Source of the DNA: Candidatus Hecatellales archaeon ex4484_218
Lineage (GTDB): Archaea > Thermoproteota > Bathyarchaeia > Hecatellales > Hecatellaceae
DNA: 5,152 bases
NCBI GenBank assembly: GCA_002254975.1
Contig: NJEB01000058.1
Location: 1-5,152, forward strand
Direction: 5' to 3'
Shown here: one piece after another, positions 4,957 through 5,152 of the stretch
Layout: every line of letters starts with the position of its first letter
Numbering within the stretch: the first letter of the stretch is position 1
Position numbers and translations under genes: made by a program
Notes under the pieces: generated by a model
What the model was told of the DNA's origin: nothing
What the model saw: only the letters and a program-made list of their open reading frames with translations
Database searches by the model: none

Positions 4957-5152
4957 GTGCAACAAAGAACATTTGTTGTTAAGATTGGTGGAAGTATTTT
5001 AAAAACAGGTTTTCCAGAAACCTTTCTTAGAGATTTAAAAAGTTTACATGAAAAATTTTGGGTTATTTTGGTTCATGGTGGTGCAGACTTAGTTACAAAT
5101 ATTGCTGAACGAATGGGGTTAAAGCAAAAGTTTATTGTTTCACCAGATGGTA
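4957..5152 (+). CDS. lysZ: LysW-aminoadipate/glutamate kinase LysZ (ArgB family), 3'-truncated by window edge
   Basis: Amino-acid kinase that phosphorylates the side-chain carboxylate of LysW-bound aminoadipate (or glutamate), making the substrate for LysY. Only 65 residues are visible of a family of about 260-270; the frame is open to the right edge. The N-terminal phosphate-binding segment FVVKIGGSILK (6-16) with Lys9 and the second glycine motif VILVHGGAD (36-44) identify the amino-acid kinase fold. The stretch VTNIAERMGLKQKFIVSPDG (46-65) corresponds to the substrate-side segment of ArgB and LysZ. The GTG start is supported by GAGGC and an in-frame upstream stop. It lies about 410 bases beyond lysY, and a convergent gene remnant occupies the gap, so it is probably transcribed from its own promoter. 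lysJ/lysK-type genes would be expected beyond the edge. Confidence 0.92.
   Translation, partial: MQQRTFVVKIGGSILKTGFPETFLRDLKSLHEKFWVILVHGGADLVTNIAERMGLKQKFIVSPDG

Noticed and set aside
1..5152. Mobile element, CRISPR array, defence system or other novel system
   Set aside because: There are no regularly spaced direct repeats, terminal inverted repeats, transposase or integrase motifs; all intact genes are amino-acid biosynthesis enzymes.

Overview
The window is A+T-rich chromosomal DNA from an archaeon. The evidence is a LysW amino-group-carrier gene set (lysW, lysX, lysY/argC, lysZ) next to single-domain histidine biosynthesis genes, TATA-like rather than -35/-10 promoters, good GGAGG/GAGG ribosome-binding sites, and frequent TTG/GTG starts. 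The protein sequences fit the TACK group (Bathyarchaeia or Nitrososphaeria would be reasonable guesses), but I cannot fix the lineage by reading alone.

Left part (1-2263, minus strand): a tightly packed histidine cluster transcribed leftwards in the order hisA, hisB, hisD. hisA overlaps hisB by 20 bases, and hisB ends in a TAATG overlap with hisD, so translation is probably coupled. hisD runs off the left edge with 318 residues visible. The three products are the ProFAR isomerase, imidazoleglycerol-phosphate dehydratase and histidinol dehydrogenase.

Middle (2264-2413): a 150-base divergent intergenic region holding the promoters for both directions. A compound dyad at 2351-2379 sits between the two candidate TATA elements and is a plausible shared operator.

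Right part (2414-5152, plus strand): lysW, lysX and lysY (ArgC-like), with lysZ (ArgB-like) truncated by the right edge. Together these attach aminoadipate and/or glutamate to the C-terminal glutamate of LysW, phosphorylate it and reduce it, on the way to lysine and/or ornithine/arginine. lysX begins with TTG directly after the lysW stop.

Between lysY and lysZ (4547-4956) the operon is broken by about 410 bases. On the minus strand these contain the decayed or frameshifted remnant of a small membrane protein gene, readable in three pieces and convergent with lysY. lysZ has its own TATA-like elements and ribosome-binding site. This remnant and the divergent operator candidate are the two points most worth following up; everything else is recognisable amino-acid biosynthesis.
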